A stretch of DNA of 64,000 nucleotides. Origin: Mastacembelus armatus. Its lineage: Eukaryota; Chordata; Actinopteri; Synbranchiformes; Mastacembelidae. The stretch is from assembly GCF_900324485.2 (NCBI RefSeq), contig NC_046650.1, positions 4,957,450 to 5,021,449 of the forward strand. The letters run 5' to 3'. A program made the position numbers and the translations under genes. The notes beneath the pieces are model-generated. The model did not search any database. It was not told the origin of the DNA and saw nothing but the letters and a program-made list of their open reading frames with translations. Positions 48,018 to 61,044 of the stretch are shown here, piece after piece; positions within the stretch are counted from its first letter, which is position 1; every line of letters starts with the position of its first letter.

Positions 48018-49488
48018 TTACTTTACTCCGGAGTACACACATTCCTCTGTAGCATCTCTCTGTTTTCTTGATCTGCTGCCCGTCTTTACCCTTAAAGCAG
48101 CATAGTGGACATTATCCACGTTGTCCACACACCCCTAGAGAAATATAATTAGTATGCTGGAATTCAACACAAATTCAACAGAAATCATGATAGAAAATAT
48201 GTTTGAATTATATTGATCTGGTTAATCTAGATTAAATTACCTCTGCATTTGTTGTAGACGAAGCTGAAAATCTTGTGTGAGATTCTGAAAAACAGTGGAA
48301 CGGTGTGTTTTTAATATACAGTATAATGTGATATTCAGTAATGAAACACTACAGATACAAACAGTATCATACCTGTGCATATGCAGCTGTTTCTCCTATT
48401 TATCATGCACAATAAGAATGCCAGTAAAACAGTCAGGATGGTGGTGAAAGTCAAAGCGCCACTCAAGAAATATACTAAGCGATGAGAATCTTTTGTATCT
48501 GCACAGACACAGACAGGAGGAGATTTACAGCTACATTTTACTTTGTGCTAATATTTTGTTTAATGCAGGAGCAAGCATCACTATTTATCAAAACTAATTG
48601 TATTTTGCTGGAACGTTACTTACCCTCCAAGTCCAGTCTGGTCCCATTTCCAAACAGCATGTGTCCACATGAGGCAACAGCACAGTAGTAGGTCCCAGCA
48701 TCAGACACATTCAGGCTGTTCATCCGCAGGTTGTAGACACAGGAGTGAGTTTGTGTCTCAGGTTTCCTCTCACACTGATCATTGCTGCCTCCATGGGTGT
48801 AAATGAGTCCTGGATGAGCTTGTCCAGAGTGTTTGAACCAGTAAACCCTGTGTTCTCCATCACAGGTCCCAGTGTGTACTGTACAGCCCAGAGTCACAGA
48901 GCCTCCTGGCTGGATGCTCTCAGATGCTGACTGATGCACCTGAGCTGGGATGTTCAAACCTGAGCCCTGCACGCTGACAACAGTGCCCTCTGCAAATTCA
49001 AACATGTACGAATAGCTACTGGCACAGTAGTAAGTACCTGAGTCTGAAATGCTCAGATCTGTGATTGCCAAGTGATTTTCCCCATTTCCAGTCTCCAGCA
49101 TGAACCGTGGATTGTTGAATTCATTTTGAAAACTGCCAGTTTTGTCATATTTATAGTAGCTAGAGATGATCCTTGGTTTCTGTCCCAGAGTCTGTTTATA
49201 CCAGTAAAACCTTGTTGCAACATCACTTTGATAGAAACACTGCAGAGTCACGTTCCCCCCAGTTTTAACTGATACAAAGTTTCTGTCTTGTTTCAGAGAT
49301 GCGAATTGCAGGTTTGTCATTTGAGCTGAAATGATGTGACATAGAAAAATTGTACATAACATAGAACACAAAGATATATCAGAGGCAATGCATTTTAAAA
49401 GATTCAATGTGCAGTCCTGAAAATTCAACTCACCCATTGTCCCGAAGAACAAACCTGTCAGACAGAAGACAAACTGTGCAGATGTCAT
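48018..49488 (-). CDS. NITR-9: novel immune-type receptor with ITIM, triplicated family
   Basis: Exons: 49434-49488, 48624-49325, 48373-48498, 48241-48284, 48018-48134; 347 residues. V is closest to NITR-1 (DKTGSFQNEFNNPRF and EFAEGT shared). The I domain ends MLFGNGTRLDLEG. The membrane span is VYFLSGALTFTTILTVLLAF. The ITIM is VHYAAL, with CVYSGVK at the end. The leader intron (49326-49433) is 108 bases, one shorter than in NITR-1, -7 and -8, and contains no stop in the reading frame, so the exons and intron read as one frame; retention would insert 36 residues between signal peptide and V domain. Normal GT and AG sites are present, so splicing is the default expectation. Its flank is the only member of the triplet lacking the Gypsy LTR. 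Confidence 0.92.
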
Positions 49489-50668
49489 TGTGTTCAAATG
49501 TTCACGCTGAATGACAAGAACACTGAGCCTCTCTCCACTATTCACAGACAAGACTGTGTGTGATTGGCCAGTGAGAAGTGACTCTGAATGTCCTGTTAAA
49601 GAAATATGTTCACTGCCACCTATAGTTTGAAGTTTAGTTTGTGAGAAGCTTGCCGACACTTCGGTACAACTGGCAGGGCTGAAAACACTATACATTTACT
49701 GCCTTTGACTATAAAAATCATTTTAGATGGGTCATCTAATGTAACTGATTGCGATTCAGCTGCACTATGTAAGTAGTTAGAAAACAGGGATGGTCCAAAT
49801 GGCTTTTTTAGATCAGTTTTTTAACCTTCATTTCAAATTGTTTTTCCTCAATTTCATCCTCAGTGAGATTATTGTTGTCTTTCTTTTTCATGCTGCTTTA
49901 GGAGTGGAGGTCTGCACTGAAGCTGAATACCAGTTGTGGTGGGTGTGGTTCTGCCTCATCTTGTTCCTATTCTTGTTCTTTTGTCTTTTCATGTTTTTTA
50001 ATAGTACAGTCTTTGGCTTTTTTAGCTCTTCTATTTTCTTTTCTTCTCTAATACCTAAAAACACAGTACATTTTATCAGAGTGTAGTGTCCCTCTACAAT
50101 AGCCATAGTCTGTTCAGCAAAACATCAAGTTAGTATATTAATGAATTCAATGTTAGACCTTTAGGTGTCGCTACAGAAAAATGGCAGTTTTTGTTTGGCA
50201 TGTAAAAATGAGCATGTGCTCCACTTTTGACTTTTACTCAAAACACTGGGGCCTACTACACATCTGGTGTCATCACAGACCCATAGGTGGCCTTACATGT
50301 TCCTTCAATAGCCACTAAAAACAAATAAAACAATAAGTCACTTAGAAAAACAGTAAATTTGCACAGAGTGCAGGATATTTAACGTTTTCCTGTGGGTCGT
50401 TTGGCCTGGCATGGACACACAACTTCACCAGTGAAAATGTAGCAGCAGGATAAGTTGACCGACCTCAGAATCCTTACATCAAATGAGACTCTCTCCACAG
50501 TGCCAAAAAAAGGCATCATTGCATCTCCCTGTGCCAAACGTGACAACAATAGTGCATGGCATCTTTCAACTGTGGGCTATAGGCCTAATACAAAGGTCAG
50601 GCTTTCTTATGGAGAACAGGCTCGACAAAGACTAATAAAACATGAAAGGAATGCTAACAGAAAATTAC
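49489..50668. other. 5' flank of NITR-9 with the empty Gypsy insertion site
   Basis: CATGCTGCTTTAGGAGTG around 49890-49907 is continuous here, with a single GCTTT (49895-49899). In the NITR-7 and NITR-8 blocks the same site is filled by the LTR or the longer element and GCTTT is doubled. The stretch from 50108 matches 6700-7463. Confidence 0.6.
49559..49572 (-). promoter_or_regulatory. CCAAT box upstream of NITR-9
   Basis: Minus-strand TGGCCAATCACACA has CCAAT at 49563-49567, at the conserved distance from the ATG. Confidence 0.4.
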
Positions 50669-50679
50669 TGAGTTACCAT

Positions 50680-51279
50680 CCATCCATCTTCTTCCGCTTA
50701 TCTGGGGCCGGGTCACGGGGGTAATATCCTAAGCAGGGATACCCAGACTTCCTTTTCCCTGGACACTTCCTCCAGCTCTTCCGGGGGGACACCAAAGCGT
50801 TCCCAGGCCAGCTGATAGACATAGTCCCTCCAGCGTGTCCTGGGTCTTCCCCGGTGCCTCCTCCCAATGGGACATGCCCGGAACACCTCCCCAGGGAGGC
50901 ACCCAGGAGACATCTGGAACTACTCCGAGCTCCTCCCGGGTGACTGAGCTCTTCACCCTATCTCTAAGGGAGCAACCAGCCACCCTGTGGAGGAAGCTCA
51001 TTTCAGCCGCTTGTATCCGAGACCTTGACCTTTCGGTCATGCCCCAAAGCTCATGACCTCAGGTGAGAGTAGGAACGTAGATTTACCGGTAAATCGAGAG
51101 ATTCGCCATGACAGACCAGTACACCGACTGCTTTACTGCTGCCGATGCCCCGATCCGTCTGTCAATCTCAAGCTCCGTCCTTCCCTCACTCGTGAACAAG
51201 ACCCCAAGATACTTAAACTCCTCCACCTGAGGCAGGATCTCTCCCCTGGCCTGGAGATGGCAAGCAACCTTTTTCCGGT
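50680..51279 (-). mobile_element. Rex3/RTE-type LINE 3' fragment, most complete copy
   Basis: A 600-base 5'-truncated insert with a GATG-type tail, flanked by TGAGTTACCAT (50669-50679 and 51280-51290). The minus strand encodes EMSFLHRVAGCSLRDRV, SSVTREELG and the FRACPIGRRHRGRPRTRWRD block in mixed frames. It is the parent form of the shortened copies at 7475, 35025 and 45819. Confidence 0.75.
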
Positions 51280-51290
51280 TGAGTTACCAT

Positions 51291-51641
51291 TAATTCTTAA
51301 GCTAAACTATTAACTGAACCACTCAGTCTGCTCTCAATAGCCTAACTTCAATATTCAGAGATTTTACTCTGACATTTTAGACTTGATGTGTCTGCTTTAG
51401 AGATAAACTCAAGAGTTGTAGGTCTGACTATATTCTGTACATTCTGTTATGAATAGGCTACCAATACAGTAATCACTTTTTAAATTGTCATTTTCTACTA
51501 GGCTACTTGAAAGATATTTGCTCATCCAACCTCACTAACCCATTTCCTTCACTTCATACTGCACCTCTTGACTTGTTGACTCATACTGTTCTAAACAAGT
51601 CAACGGGTGTTCTGTTGATTTGTGCTACCTATCAAGACGTG
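51291..51641. other. Intergenic flank matching 7903-8253
   Basis: Near-identical to the NITR-2 block, with no feature recognised. Confidence 0.55.
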
Positions 51642-54593
51642 TGTAGTGGAAATTTCTTTAAGTTTGAGAGTTGCTAATTCTCAGAAACAACCACAAGTGT
51701 GATGAATCATCTCAGGTTTAATCACGGGTGCCCGGAGAGAAGTCTTTGCAGAATTCTCTTTGTGTTACAGAATCAGGTTTATATATCTTTGTAAAAAGGG
51801 GTGAACTAATCTTGAACAGACCCAACATGTTTGTTCAGGTGTCCTCTATCTTCAGGCCTGTACCAGCACTAAACAAATTGTTGGCAGTTATTTACAAGCC
51901 TCTAAAACCCTAAAACACCACACCAATAAAACACTCAACCTCATACTATGCATGTTTTAGCTCAATATTTAAATGACCCTTTGTGACCACCTGTTCCATG
52001 GTGTATAAATCTCCCACATTCCCCCCTTTTGACACAAAGTGTCAACACATTTATCATAAGACATTACCAATCAGAGGAAACAAAATGTTACATTATTAGT
52101 CATGGTATTTCCATATCTAGATCACTGTCATCATATGGGTTTCCTGGGGCCCAATCATTCAACTGTATTTCAGCAGTCTTTGTTGATTCAGTTACAGCAG
52201 GGGTGTCAAACTCATTTTAGGTCAGGGGCCATATGGCGGAAAATCTATTCCCAAGTGGGCCGGACCGGACCGACAAGGCAGGTAGCTCCGGGCCAGCTGA
52301 CAGGTATAGGCCTACTTGCTCAGCCTCAGTATAAACAGTTTGCTTGCTTAACATAATTGCTATTGCAACACCCAGTGGACACGTTTAGAACAGCAGTTTC
52401 ATTCATTGAAAAATTGCAGCTAATTTCAACTTCAAATCATCTCACGGGCCGGATTAAACTAGTTTGCGGGCCTGATCTGGCCCGCGGGCCGTAAGTTTGA
52501 CACCCCTGAGTTACAGGATATCTGTCCATGTCCTTCACAGGTGTAACACTTTTCATCCAGGTGAAACTGTCCTCTTTGAAGCTGATTCTGCAGAAATCCT
52601 TCATTCCTCTGATGTCCTCTTGTATTGTTCTGTCAAGATTGCAGGCTCCTTCTGTGAGGTTGTGTAGTTTCCTGCTGGTAGTACATCAACTGAGCAGTTT
52701 GGATAATTTTTTTCCTGGTCCATGTCTGACTCCACACGGTTCCTTTCTGCATGTAAGACGTGTCCATACATTTGGCAGAGTCTTTGTTTCCCAGCCGACA
52801 CATGACATCATGACATAACTTCTTGGGCCAGGTGGAGACCATTTATTAATACAGTTTTCAATAGGTGAGTGTATGCTGCATTATCTGCGTCAATTCCGGA
52901 GTGTGCAGCGAATACAGTTTCCATGCAGGTGCGATAATCAACTGCTGACTCACCCTCCTTTTGTCAGGTACAGTATTATAAATCTCAGGCCAGCAGACTC
53001 TCAAAGGAAATGCAGTCCGCATAGGTTCATACAAGGTGTCCATCGTGGCGGTGAATTGTTGTGACCCCACTGGTGCCGTGCTGTGGGTCTGATGTTTCCC
53101 CATTGGAATTTAACAAACCTGCAACACATAACTTCTACTTTCTTACCCTACGTTTCTGTTTTGTCCTTCTTATTCTCCTCATCACTTTTCTAACTGTACC
53201 CTTAATTCTGCAGCAGATTTTTTCTTTTAATTCTGCCTCCCTTTCTCACTCTTGAAAAGAGTGCCAATTTATTTTTTCTTTCTTTGCTTTCTTTTTTCAC
53301 TTCCTCTTCTCTTTCTCGTAACAAAATTCTATAACCACACATTTAACTCATTTATCTGTCCTTATTTAGCACTGGGGCTGGTGCTTAAACTCTCACTGGG
53401 TTTATAACATACACACACAATAAGTTCTCATTCACACTAATCTTTCCATCTCATTGCATGGTCAGATCTTATCACACAAACACTAACTTTGGATGACTCA
53501 CTACAGCCAGGTAGGTTTGTATGACACGTTTGTATGACTGCAACGTACCCTTATGGTACACACATTGTGCATACAAGTCACTGAAGGAGTCACCACAAAG
53601 CTTATGAAATTATCACTTCAGTCATATGCCCAGTTCATGATATGGGACAAATTCTAAGGCAGTTCTTATAGACAATAATAGCGTACTTCTCATTAACAAT
53701 AATAATTTACTTCTACAGTACTGTATTAATTTTCCTGTTTTCCACGTACGGGTCGTTTCATTAATAAACCATATGGCTTCCCCAAAGGAAGACGTTTGTA
53801 ATCCTCAGCCAGTGGAGTTTTCTCGTTGTTTCTTTTTTTTTCTTCTTTTTGTTTTTGTTTTTTTTAGGATTATTTTTTCGTCATCTGGCGTCTGTCCTTC
53901 AAACTCACAGTTTTTTTTACCATGAAGGGATTACAAAGATCACGTCACTGCCTTGTCTCTTAAGGCCAAAAAACACACACCTAGGGCTTTTCTGTTCGAC
54001 ACAGACCAAAAACATACCAAATTTCCTTAAATCACTTAACAGACATATACAAGAAATGATTCATAACACTGTACTCACTTATTAAATGAATGGAGCATCC
54101 ACTGCCCACCACCTGTTCTGACCTCAGGCGGGATCCAGCCCTCCGTTTGTCGGAGTGGAACTTTCCCTTCGTTTTTAAATTTTACCACCGGTGGTTCCTT
54201 CGGTCTAGAACAGGCACTGGTCAGGGGCATGTCCATCCCATCCTCGTCGCCAAACTGTAGTGGAAATTTCTTTAAGTTTGAGAGTTGCTAATTCTCAGAA
54301 ACAACCACAAGTGTGATGAATCATCTCAGGTTTAATCACGGGTGCCCAGAGAGAAGTCTTTGTCTGCAAAGACTTCTCAAGACCCAACATGGGCACCCAA
54401 CATGTTTGTTCAGGTGTCCTCTATCTTCAGGCCTCTACCAGCACTAAACAAATTGTTGGCAGTTAATTAGAAGCCTCTAAAACCCTAAAACACCACACCA
54501 ATAAAACACTCAACCTCATACTGTGCATGTTTTAGCTCAATATTTAAGTGACCCTGTGTGACCACCTGTTCCGTGGTGTATAAATCTCCCACA
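51642..54593 (-). mobile_element. Two-LTR endogenous retrovirus-like element, decayed fossil
   Basis: LTRs at 51642-52018 and 54256-54593 both start TGTAGTGGAAATTTC and end CTCCCACA. On the minus strand the internal region starts GTTTGGCGACGAGGATGG, a primer-binding-site-like sequence, and ends with the purine tract AAAAGGGGGGAA, which sets the orientation. Internal length is about 2.2 kb, far short of a full provirus. Only possible gag-like remnants are seen (minus strand near 52858-53103), with no recognisable pol or env. It has many breaks and large losses. The equivalent site near NITR-2 holds a solo LTR (8254-8642). Confidence 0.65.
52198..52508. mobile_element. Non-autonomous hAT-type element nested in the ERV
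   Basis: The ends CAGGGGTGTCAAACT and AGTTTGACACCCCTG form a perfect 15-base inverted repeat. The 8-base duplication AGTTACAG flanks it (52190-52197 and 52509-52516). The internal GGGCCGGA and GGCCCGCGGGCC phrases are typical of a widespread vertebrate hAT miniature. It is 311 bases with no coding capacity, and younger than the retrovirus-like element it interrupts. Confidence 0.85.
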
Positions 54594-55244
54594 TGTGCTA
54601 CTTATCAGTTCTGTGCATGCCCAGACCCCCGGTGTCCTGTAGTATGTCAAGTAAATAGTGTCACTGTAGATTTGTGGATGTTTTATTGATCATTACAGTA
54701 TGTTTGAGTCCACATAGACACATCTACTTTTACTATTCATACATGGTAGTTTGATGACATTTGTGATATATACACACGTCATCAACATCAGAGCATTACA
54801 TAATAACATTGCATTGCTGTAGATGCATATTATCATTATTATACAGTAAAGAGTGAGGAACAATGAAGACTGAATCATTTATATTGTGAAGTATACTGGA
54901 ACAGTTACCTATGGGGCAGCATTGATAAATTTGGACATTTAGCTTTTATGTTTTGCTTCATTATTTATTCATCTCTGCTAAAGACAATGCAAAGATCAGT
55001 ACTATTGAAAGAATAATAAGAAAACCTGCAACCACATCCTGGCTCAAACAACACAAACAACAAAGACAATGGGGGCTCAGACAGGCTAAAGTAAAGCTTT
55101 TAGGGAGCCCGTCTCTTGTTTCCGATGAGAACATAATATAAAAGTGTATTTAAATTTACACCTAAACTTAGTTTACACCTCAAAGGAGAAAAAAGGGCAC
55201 ATTTTCCTCCCATAGTACAAATGAATGACCAACTTCCAAATCTA
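54594..55244. other. 3' flank of NITR-10
   Basis: Near-identical to 8643-9290. No gene recognised. Confidence 0.55.
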
Positions 55245-56676
55245 TTACTTTACACTGGAATACACACATTCATTCTGAGTTTGAGTCCTCTCTCTTCGTG
55301 ATCCTTTGGGCTTGGTTGCCATTAAAGCAGCATAGTGGAGGTTGTCATCATCTTGGTAACACTGGGAACAAAATTTAAAACAACATTGTAACGGTGCACC
55401 TGCTGGAAACTCACAATGGTGCTGTAAACATGTTCTAGTCCTAATACAGTTACTTAAAATCAACTGACCTGTGATTTTGCTGAAAATCTTGCCTGGGGCT
55501 CTGGTCACGAAACAGAAGAAAATGTGTTTAATTTAAAGCCATGTTTTCTAAGTAAGAACTGTACAATACATCACTTCTTACCTGTAGACTGGCAACTGAG
55601 TCTTTTGTTCAGCTTATACAATGAAACAGCTGATAAAACACTGAAGATGGTGGTGAATACCAAAGATCCACTCAGTAAATACACCAAGAAAAGAGAATCC
55701 ACTCCACCTGCAAATTCAGAGGTCAGCAGTTTTCAGCCTTGTCTTGTGTTTCATCTGTCATCAGGACAGCCTCTTCGAGATAAGTTACTTACCCTCCAAG
55801 TCCAGTCTGGTCCCATTCCCAAACAGTACATGTCCACATGAGGCAACAGCACAGTAGTAGGTCCCAGCATCAGACACATTCAGGCTGTTCATCGGCAGGT
55901 TGTAGACACAGGAGTGAGTTTGTGTCTCAGGTTTCCTCTCACACTGATCATTGCTGCCTCCATGGGTGTAAATGAGTCCTGGATGAGCTTGTCCAGAGTG
56001 TTTGAACCAGTAAACCCTGTGTTCTCCATCACAGGTCCCAGTGTGTACTGTACAGTCCAGAGTCACAGAGCCTCCTGGCTGGATGCTCTCAGATGCTGAC
56101 TGATGCACCTGAGCTGGGATGTTCAAACCTGAGCCCTGCACGCTGACAACAGTGCCCTCCGCAAATTCAACTGTAATTGTATAACTACTGGCACAGTAGT
56201 AAGTAGCTGAGTCTGAAATATCCACATCTGAAATTTTCAAGTGATTTTTTCCATTGTCAGCATCAAGTTTGAAGCGTGGATTGTTCCTGAATTCACCATA
56301 AAAAGTCCCATTTTTGTCGTATTTGTATAATGTAGATATGAGCCTTGGTTTTTGTCCAAGTGTCTGTTTATACCAATAAGACATTGCAACATCTCCTTCA
56401 TGGAAACATCGCAAAATTACTTCTTCACCAACATTAGCCAACACAAAACTGCTCTCTTGGCAAACAGATGAGGACGATTTCAGTTCGGTCTTCTGAGCTT
56501 AAGTACAATAAGAGACGCAGCAATCATACAGTGGTTTTCATATCGTAGAAAGTGCTTTATCTGATAAAGGTATAAAAGTGAGTTCAAGCAAATTCACATG
56601 AAATGACAAAAAATACCTTACCTATATTCCCCAACAGGAGGCATGTGAGATAGAAAACAAACATAGGAGATGTCAT
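55245..56676 (-). CDS. NITR-10: novel immune-type receptor with ITIM, paralogue of NITR-2
   Basis: Exons: 56622-56676, 55793-56497, 55582-55707, 55469-55500, 55245-55361; 344 residues. It is the same as NITR-2 in layout, including the 32-base cytoplasmic exon. Visible V differences include SSVCQESS (Cys for Arg near the mature N-terminus), DVAMSYW, KYDKNG and SYTITVEFAEGT. The free cysteine before the V fold has no obvious partner. The I domain reads SLNVSDAGTYYC and ends FGNGTRLDLEG. ITIM LHYAAL and CVYSSVK are kept, and the final exon has RRERTQTQNE where NITR-2 has RRERNQTQNE. As in NITR-2 the upstream region lacks the CCAAT of the other families and may be regulated differently. Confidence 0.9.
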
Positions 56677-57924
56677 TGTGATCAAATTGCTCTGCTGAAT
56701 GAGCAGTTTCTCAATACCCCCTCCACTCTTAAGAGACAGGACTATAGGAAACATGGTCACATGTTTACTGCCATCTACAGTGTCAGTTTGGTCTTTGAAT
56801 AGACTCATACCTGGGAGATATATGAAGAACATAGCAGCTTCTTACTTTGGCTTTAAATGATTTGTCTGAAAAATGAATGAGCTATGTTTTATAAAGACAG
56901 TTTATTCATTAGCAACAAATTACACAGGAGTCAGTTTGTAGCCAACATTTATGGACTTGAGCATTTGCTAGCTACATTTCAGACAGATAAAGTGCAGCCT
57001 ATTACTTGTGGTTTTTAAGCCGTTTTATCCATATGTGGCAGTAGATCTGAATGTGCCTCTCCTCCTACACTCAAGTCTAAATTCACAAGACTCTAATAGG
57101 TGCCACTGGAAAGAGACAAATTTTGACAGTAGCTCAAAATGCAATCATGCACGTTATTTTCAGCTTTATATATGTTCATCTATTATACTGAATTCTGTTT
57201 TGGACATCCTTGTTTTATTCTGCTTATGCATTTATCTCGACTGTACTGGAAAGACAACCAGTCATACTTTCAAAACACCACTAACTTAATCACCTGCTTC
57301 AGGATGTCTGGGCGTTCAGTGAAATAGATGCTCAGCTCAACTTGTCCTGTCAGTTTGTGGTGCACTAACATCAGCAGCCAACTAACAGCTGTCAGCAAGA
57401 TCAGTGACAGGAAGTCTGAAGTTCTGGTCACGAGTAAGCAGCATCTGCTTCTTCTGGTTGGCGGCTTGCAACCACCAACAAGCCCTCCTAATGCAGAGCA
57501 CTACCTGCTGTAGCGCTGAGAAATCATGAACAAGGAGTTTCTTGGTACAGCTGGCACACCACAGTTTTCCACAGTAGGTTACCGCTCTGTAAATTAAACC
57601 TTTGTGGCACTATTGATAGAAAACTCATAACATTTCCCAATAAAATAATTCTGTATTTAATGAAAAGGGAATTAGAAGAACCAGTGTAACGTTGCAGTTA
57701 TCACTATGTCTGAGTTACAGTTATTGGACCTGGCTTTGTAAACACACATATTATACAGCATTGTATCATTTTGTAATATTTGTCAGTGGTGCACTAAAGC
57801 CGCGTGCACTTTAACTAGATCTATGTTACAGATGTTATTACTGAATATGGAAATTAGATAATTTCATTTTGCAGCACAGGTGAACATTTTATCCAGTAGT
57901 CTTTATTTTTGCCCTTAATGATAC
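56677..57924. other. 5' flank of NITR-10
   Basis: Bases 56677-57368 match the NITR-2 upstream flank. Bases 57369-57886 have no counterpart in the NITR-2 flank. The phrase GTGGTGCACTAA occurs at both ends (about 57358 and 57786), so the other copy may have lost this part by recombination between the direct repeats. No gene recognised. Confidence 0.5.
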
Positions 57925-59090
57925 AGTCATGTCATGAACTGGGCGAAATGAGGACCAATAAATTGCCAACACCAAAACTCAGATATAAAAGCTTTAATTT
58001 TTTTTGAAGGGAAAGGGTTCGGGGGATGAGGTGACCAGGATGTGGGATTCAATTCAATTCAATTCAATTCAATTTTATTTGCATAGTGCCAAATCACAAT
58101 ACAAATCATCTCAAGGCACTTTACAAAAACTAAAACTAAAAACCCAACAATTCTCTTATGAGCAAGCGCTTGGCGACAGTGGAGAGGAAAAACTCCCTTT
58201 AACGGAAGAAAAAACCTCCAGCAGAACCGGGCTCAGTTTGGGCGGCCATGTGCCTTGACCGGTTGGGGTGAGTGGATAGAGCAGAGAGCAGAACAGCAAC
58301 AATAAACAACAAATAGACACTGCAGGTTGGTGGGACCAGTAACTGCACATCAGCGATATACAGCTCCAGGACCAGGGACACCTGCAGAAGGTACAGAGAG
58401 AACAGAGAGAGAGGGAGAGAGCACAAACTAGGGGAGAGAGAGAGCACAAGGTTAGTGACATTCAATGGTGGAATATATATGAGGTGGGGGGGGTTATGGT
58501 AAGGGAGCTCAGTGCACCGATGGTCCTCGGGCAGTCTAGGCCTATAGCAGCATAACTAAGGGATGGTTCAGGGTTGCCTGAAGCCAGCCCTAACTATATG
58601 CTTTGTCAAAGAGGAAGGTTTTAAGTCTAGCCTTAAAAGTACAGAGAGTGTCTGCCTCCTGAACCCAGGCTGGGAGCTAGTTCCACAGGAAAGGAGCTTG
58701 ATAACTAAAGGCTCTGCCTCCCAGTCTGCTTTTGGAAACTCTGGGAACCACAAGTAGACCTGCACTCTGAGAGCAAAGTGGTCTATTGGGATAATATGGT
58801 ACTATGAGGTCTTTAAGGTATGAAGGAGCTTGATTACGAAGGGATTTGTATGTGAGAAGAAGGATTTTAAATTCTATTCTATATTTTACAGGGAGCTATT
58901 GAAGAGAAGCCAATATAGGAGAAATATGATCTCTTTTGCTAGTTCCTGTCAGGACTCTGGCTGCGGCATTCTGGATTAATTGGAGGTTTTTTATGGAGAT
59001 ATTGGGACATCCAGATAGTAATGAGTTACAGTAATCTAGGTAACAAATGCATGGACTAGTTTTTCTGCATCATTTTGAGACAGGATGTTC

Positions 59091-59873
59091 CTAATTTTGG
59101 CAATGTTGCGCAGGTGATGTTTTCTCTGTTTTCTCTGAGTTTAAAAGTAAAAAGTTACTGGTCATCCAGGCCTTTATGTCAGTTAGACAGGCTTGAAGTC
59201 TGGTTAACTGGTTTGTATTAACAGGTTTAATAGATAGATACAACTGAGTGTCATCTGCATAGCAGTGGTAATTAATAGAGTGCTTCCCAATAACATATCC
59301 TAAAGGAAGCATGTACAGGGTGAACAGAATCGGTCCTAGCACAGAGCCTTGTGGAACTCCATAACTAACTTTTGTTCGTGTGGAAGGTTCATCATGGACA
59401 TGAACAAACTGTAATCTGTCCGATAAATAGGATTGGAACCATTTTAACGCTGTTCCTCTGATACCAGTCACATGCTCCAGTCTCTGTAATAAGATGTTGT
59501 GGTCAATGGTGTCGAATGCTGCACTAAGGTCTAGGAGGACAAGTATAGAAACAAGTCCATTATCTGAGGCTAAGAGAAGATCGTTGGTAACTTTTAACAG
59601 TGCTGTTTCTGTACTATGATGTGCTCTAAATCCTGATTGAAAATCTTCAAATAGTTCATTCCTGTGTAAGTGGTCTGACAGCTGCTTAGCAACAGCTTTT
59701 TCTAGGATTTTAGAAATAAATGGCAGGTTGGATATTGGTCTATAATTAGCCAAGACTCCTGGATCAAGACTAGGCTTTTTGAGTAAGGGCTTGATTACTG
59801 CAGTCTTAAAGGCCGGTGGTACGTAGCCTGATACTAGAGATAAATTTACCAAGTCTAATAAAGATGAGTTCAT
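59091..59873 (-). pseudogene. L2-type LINE reverse transcriptase fragment
   Basis: A 260-codon frame with the RT blocks in order: LLKKPSLDPGVLANYRPISN, FQSGFRAHHSTETALL, LLDLSAAFDTIDHNILL, GVPQGSVLGPILFTLYMLPL and YADDTQLYLS, ending in FLLLNSEKTE where the frame diverges. The catalytic YADD is intact. It is separated from the endonuclease frame by about 210 bases with frame breaks. Confidence 0.85.
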
Positions 59874-60084
59874 TAATGGCAGGGTGTCTTTAAGCAGTCT
59901 AGTCGGGATGGGGTCTAAGAGACACGTTGATGATTTCGATGAAGCAACTACTGATGTAAATTCAGAGAGATCTATGGGAGAGAAGCAGTCTAAACATAAC
60001 TGAGGTCCTACAGATGATTCAAGAGCTACTGTAGTAGAAGATTAATTTATTGCAGGTATAGGAAGCATCTGCTGAATTCTATCT

Positions 60085-61044
60085 CTAATAGTTGTGATTT
60101 TTATTTGTAAAGAAACTCATAAATTCATCACTGCTGAGAGCTAAGGGAACACTGGGCTCAACAGAGCTGTGAGTTTTTGTCAGCCTGGCTACAGTGCTGA
60201 AAAGAAACCTGGGATTGTTCTTATTTTCCTCTATTAGTGATGAATAGTATGCAGTTCTGGCTTTACAGAGAGCTTTTTTATATGTTAGTAGACTGTTTTT
60301 CCAGGCTAGAAAAAATTCCTCTAGGTTTGTGGAATGCCACTTCCTTTCCAGCCTTCGTGATGCCTGCTTTAAGGTACGAATATGTAAATTATACCATGGG
60401 GCTAGTCTTCTCTGATTCACTAACTTCTTTTTCAGAGGGGCTACAGAATCAAGCATTTCACGCAGTGAGGTTACAGCGCTGTCAACAACATGATCAATTT
60501 GGTAGGTAGTGGGATTGAAGCAGCTGCCCTCCACTATGTTTATACTTGGCATAGATGTAAATAAAGATGGAATCATTTTCTTAAATTTATTAACAGCGTT
60601 GTCGGATAAACATCTGCTGTAGTGGAATTTTCTTCCAAACGCTGCATGATCCATCATTTTAAATTCAAAAGTTATTAAAGAATGATCTGACAAAACAGGA
60701 TTTGGGGGAAAAACTATTAGATGTTCAATTTCGATGCCATAGGTCAGAACAAGATCAAGGGTGTGATTGAAACAGTGGATGGGTTTATTAACATTTTGAA
60801 TGAAACCAATTGAATCTAATATAGAATTAAATGCAATGCTGAGGCTGTTATTTTCAACATCTACATGAATGTTAAAATCTCCCACTATAATGACTGGGAT
60901 GGATGGAACTGAAGTATCTATGGTGGGAAAGATTACTGTCTCAGCCAGGAACTGGTAACACCGAGGGAGCCAAGACAGATGGGAAATGGAGTCCAGGTTG
61001 TTTTCCACAGAGCAAGATCTGGTGGTGCTGTTTTCCTTGGTCAA
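60085..61044 (-). pseudogene. L2-type LINE apurinic endonuclease C-terminal part and linker
   Basis: A 319-codon frame. Near residue 50 it has IIVGDFNIHVD and further on SDHSLITFEF, the C-terminal motifs of the exonuclease-endonuclease-phosphatase fold. Then comes a linker with RRLAPWYNLHIRTLKQASRR, typical between endonuclease and RT in L2/CR1 LINEs. The endonuclease N-terminus is missing. Confidence 0.8.
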
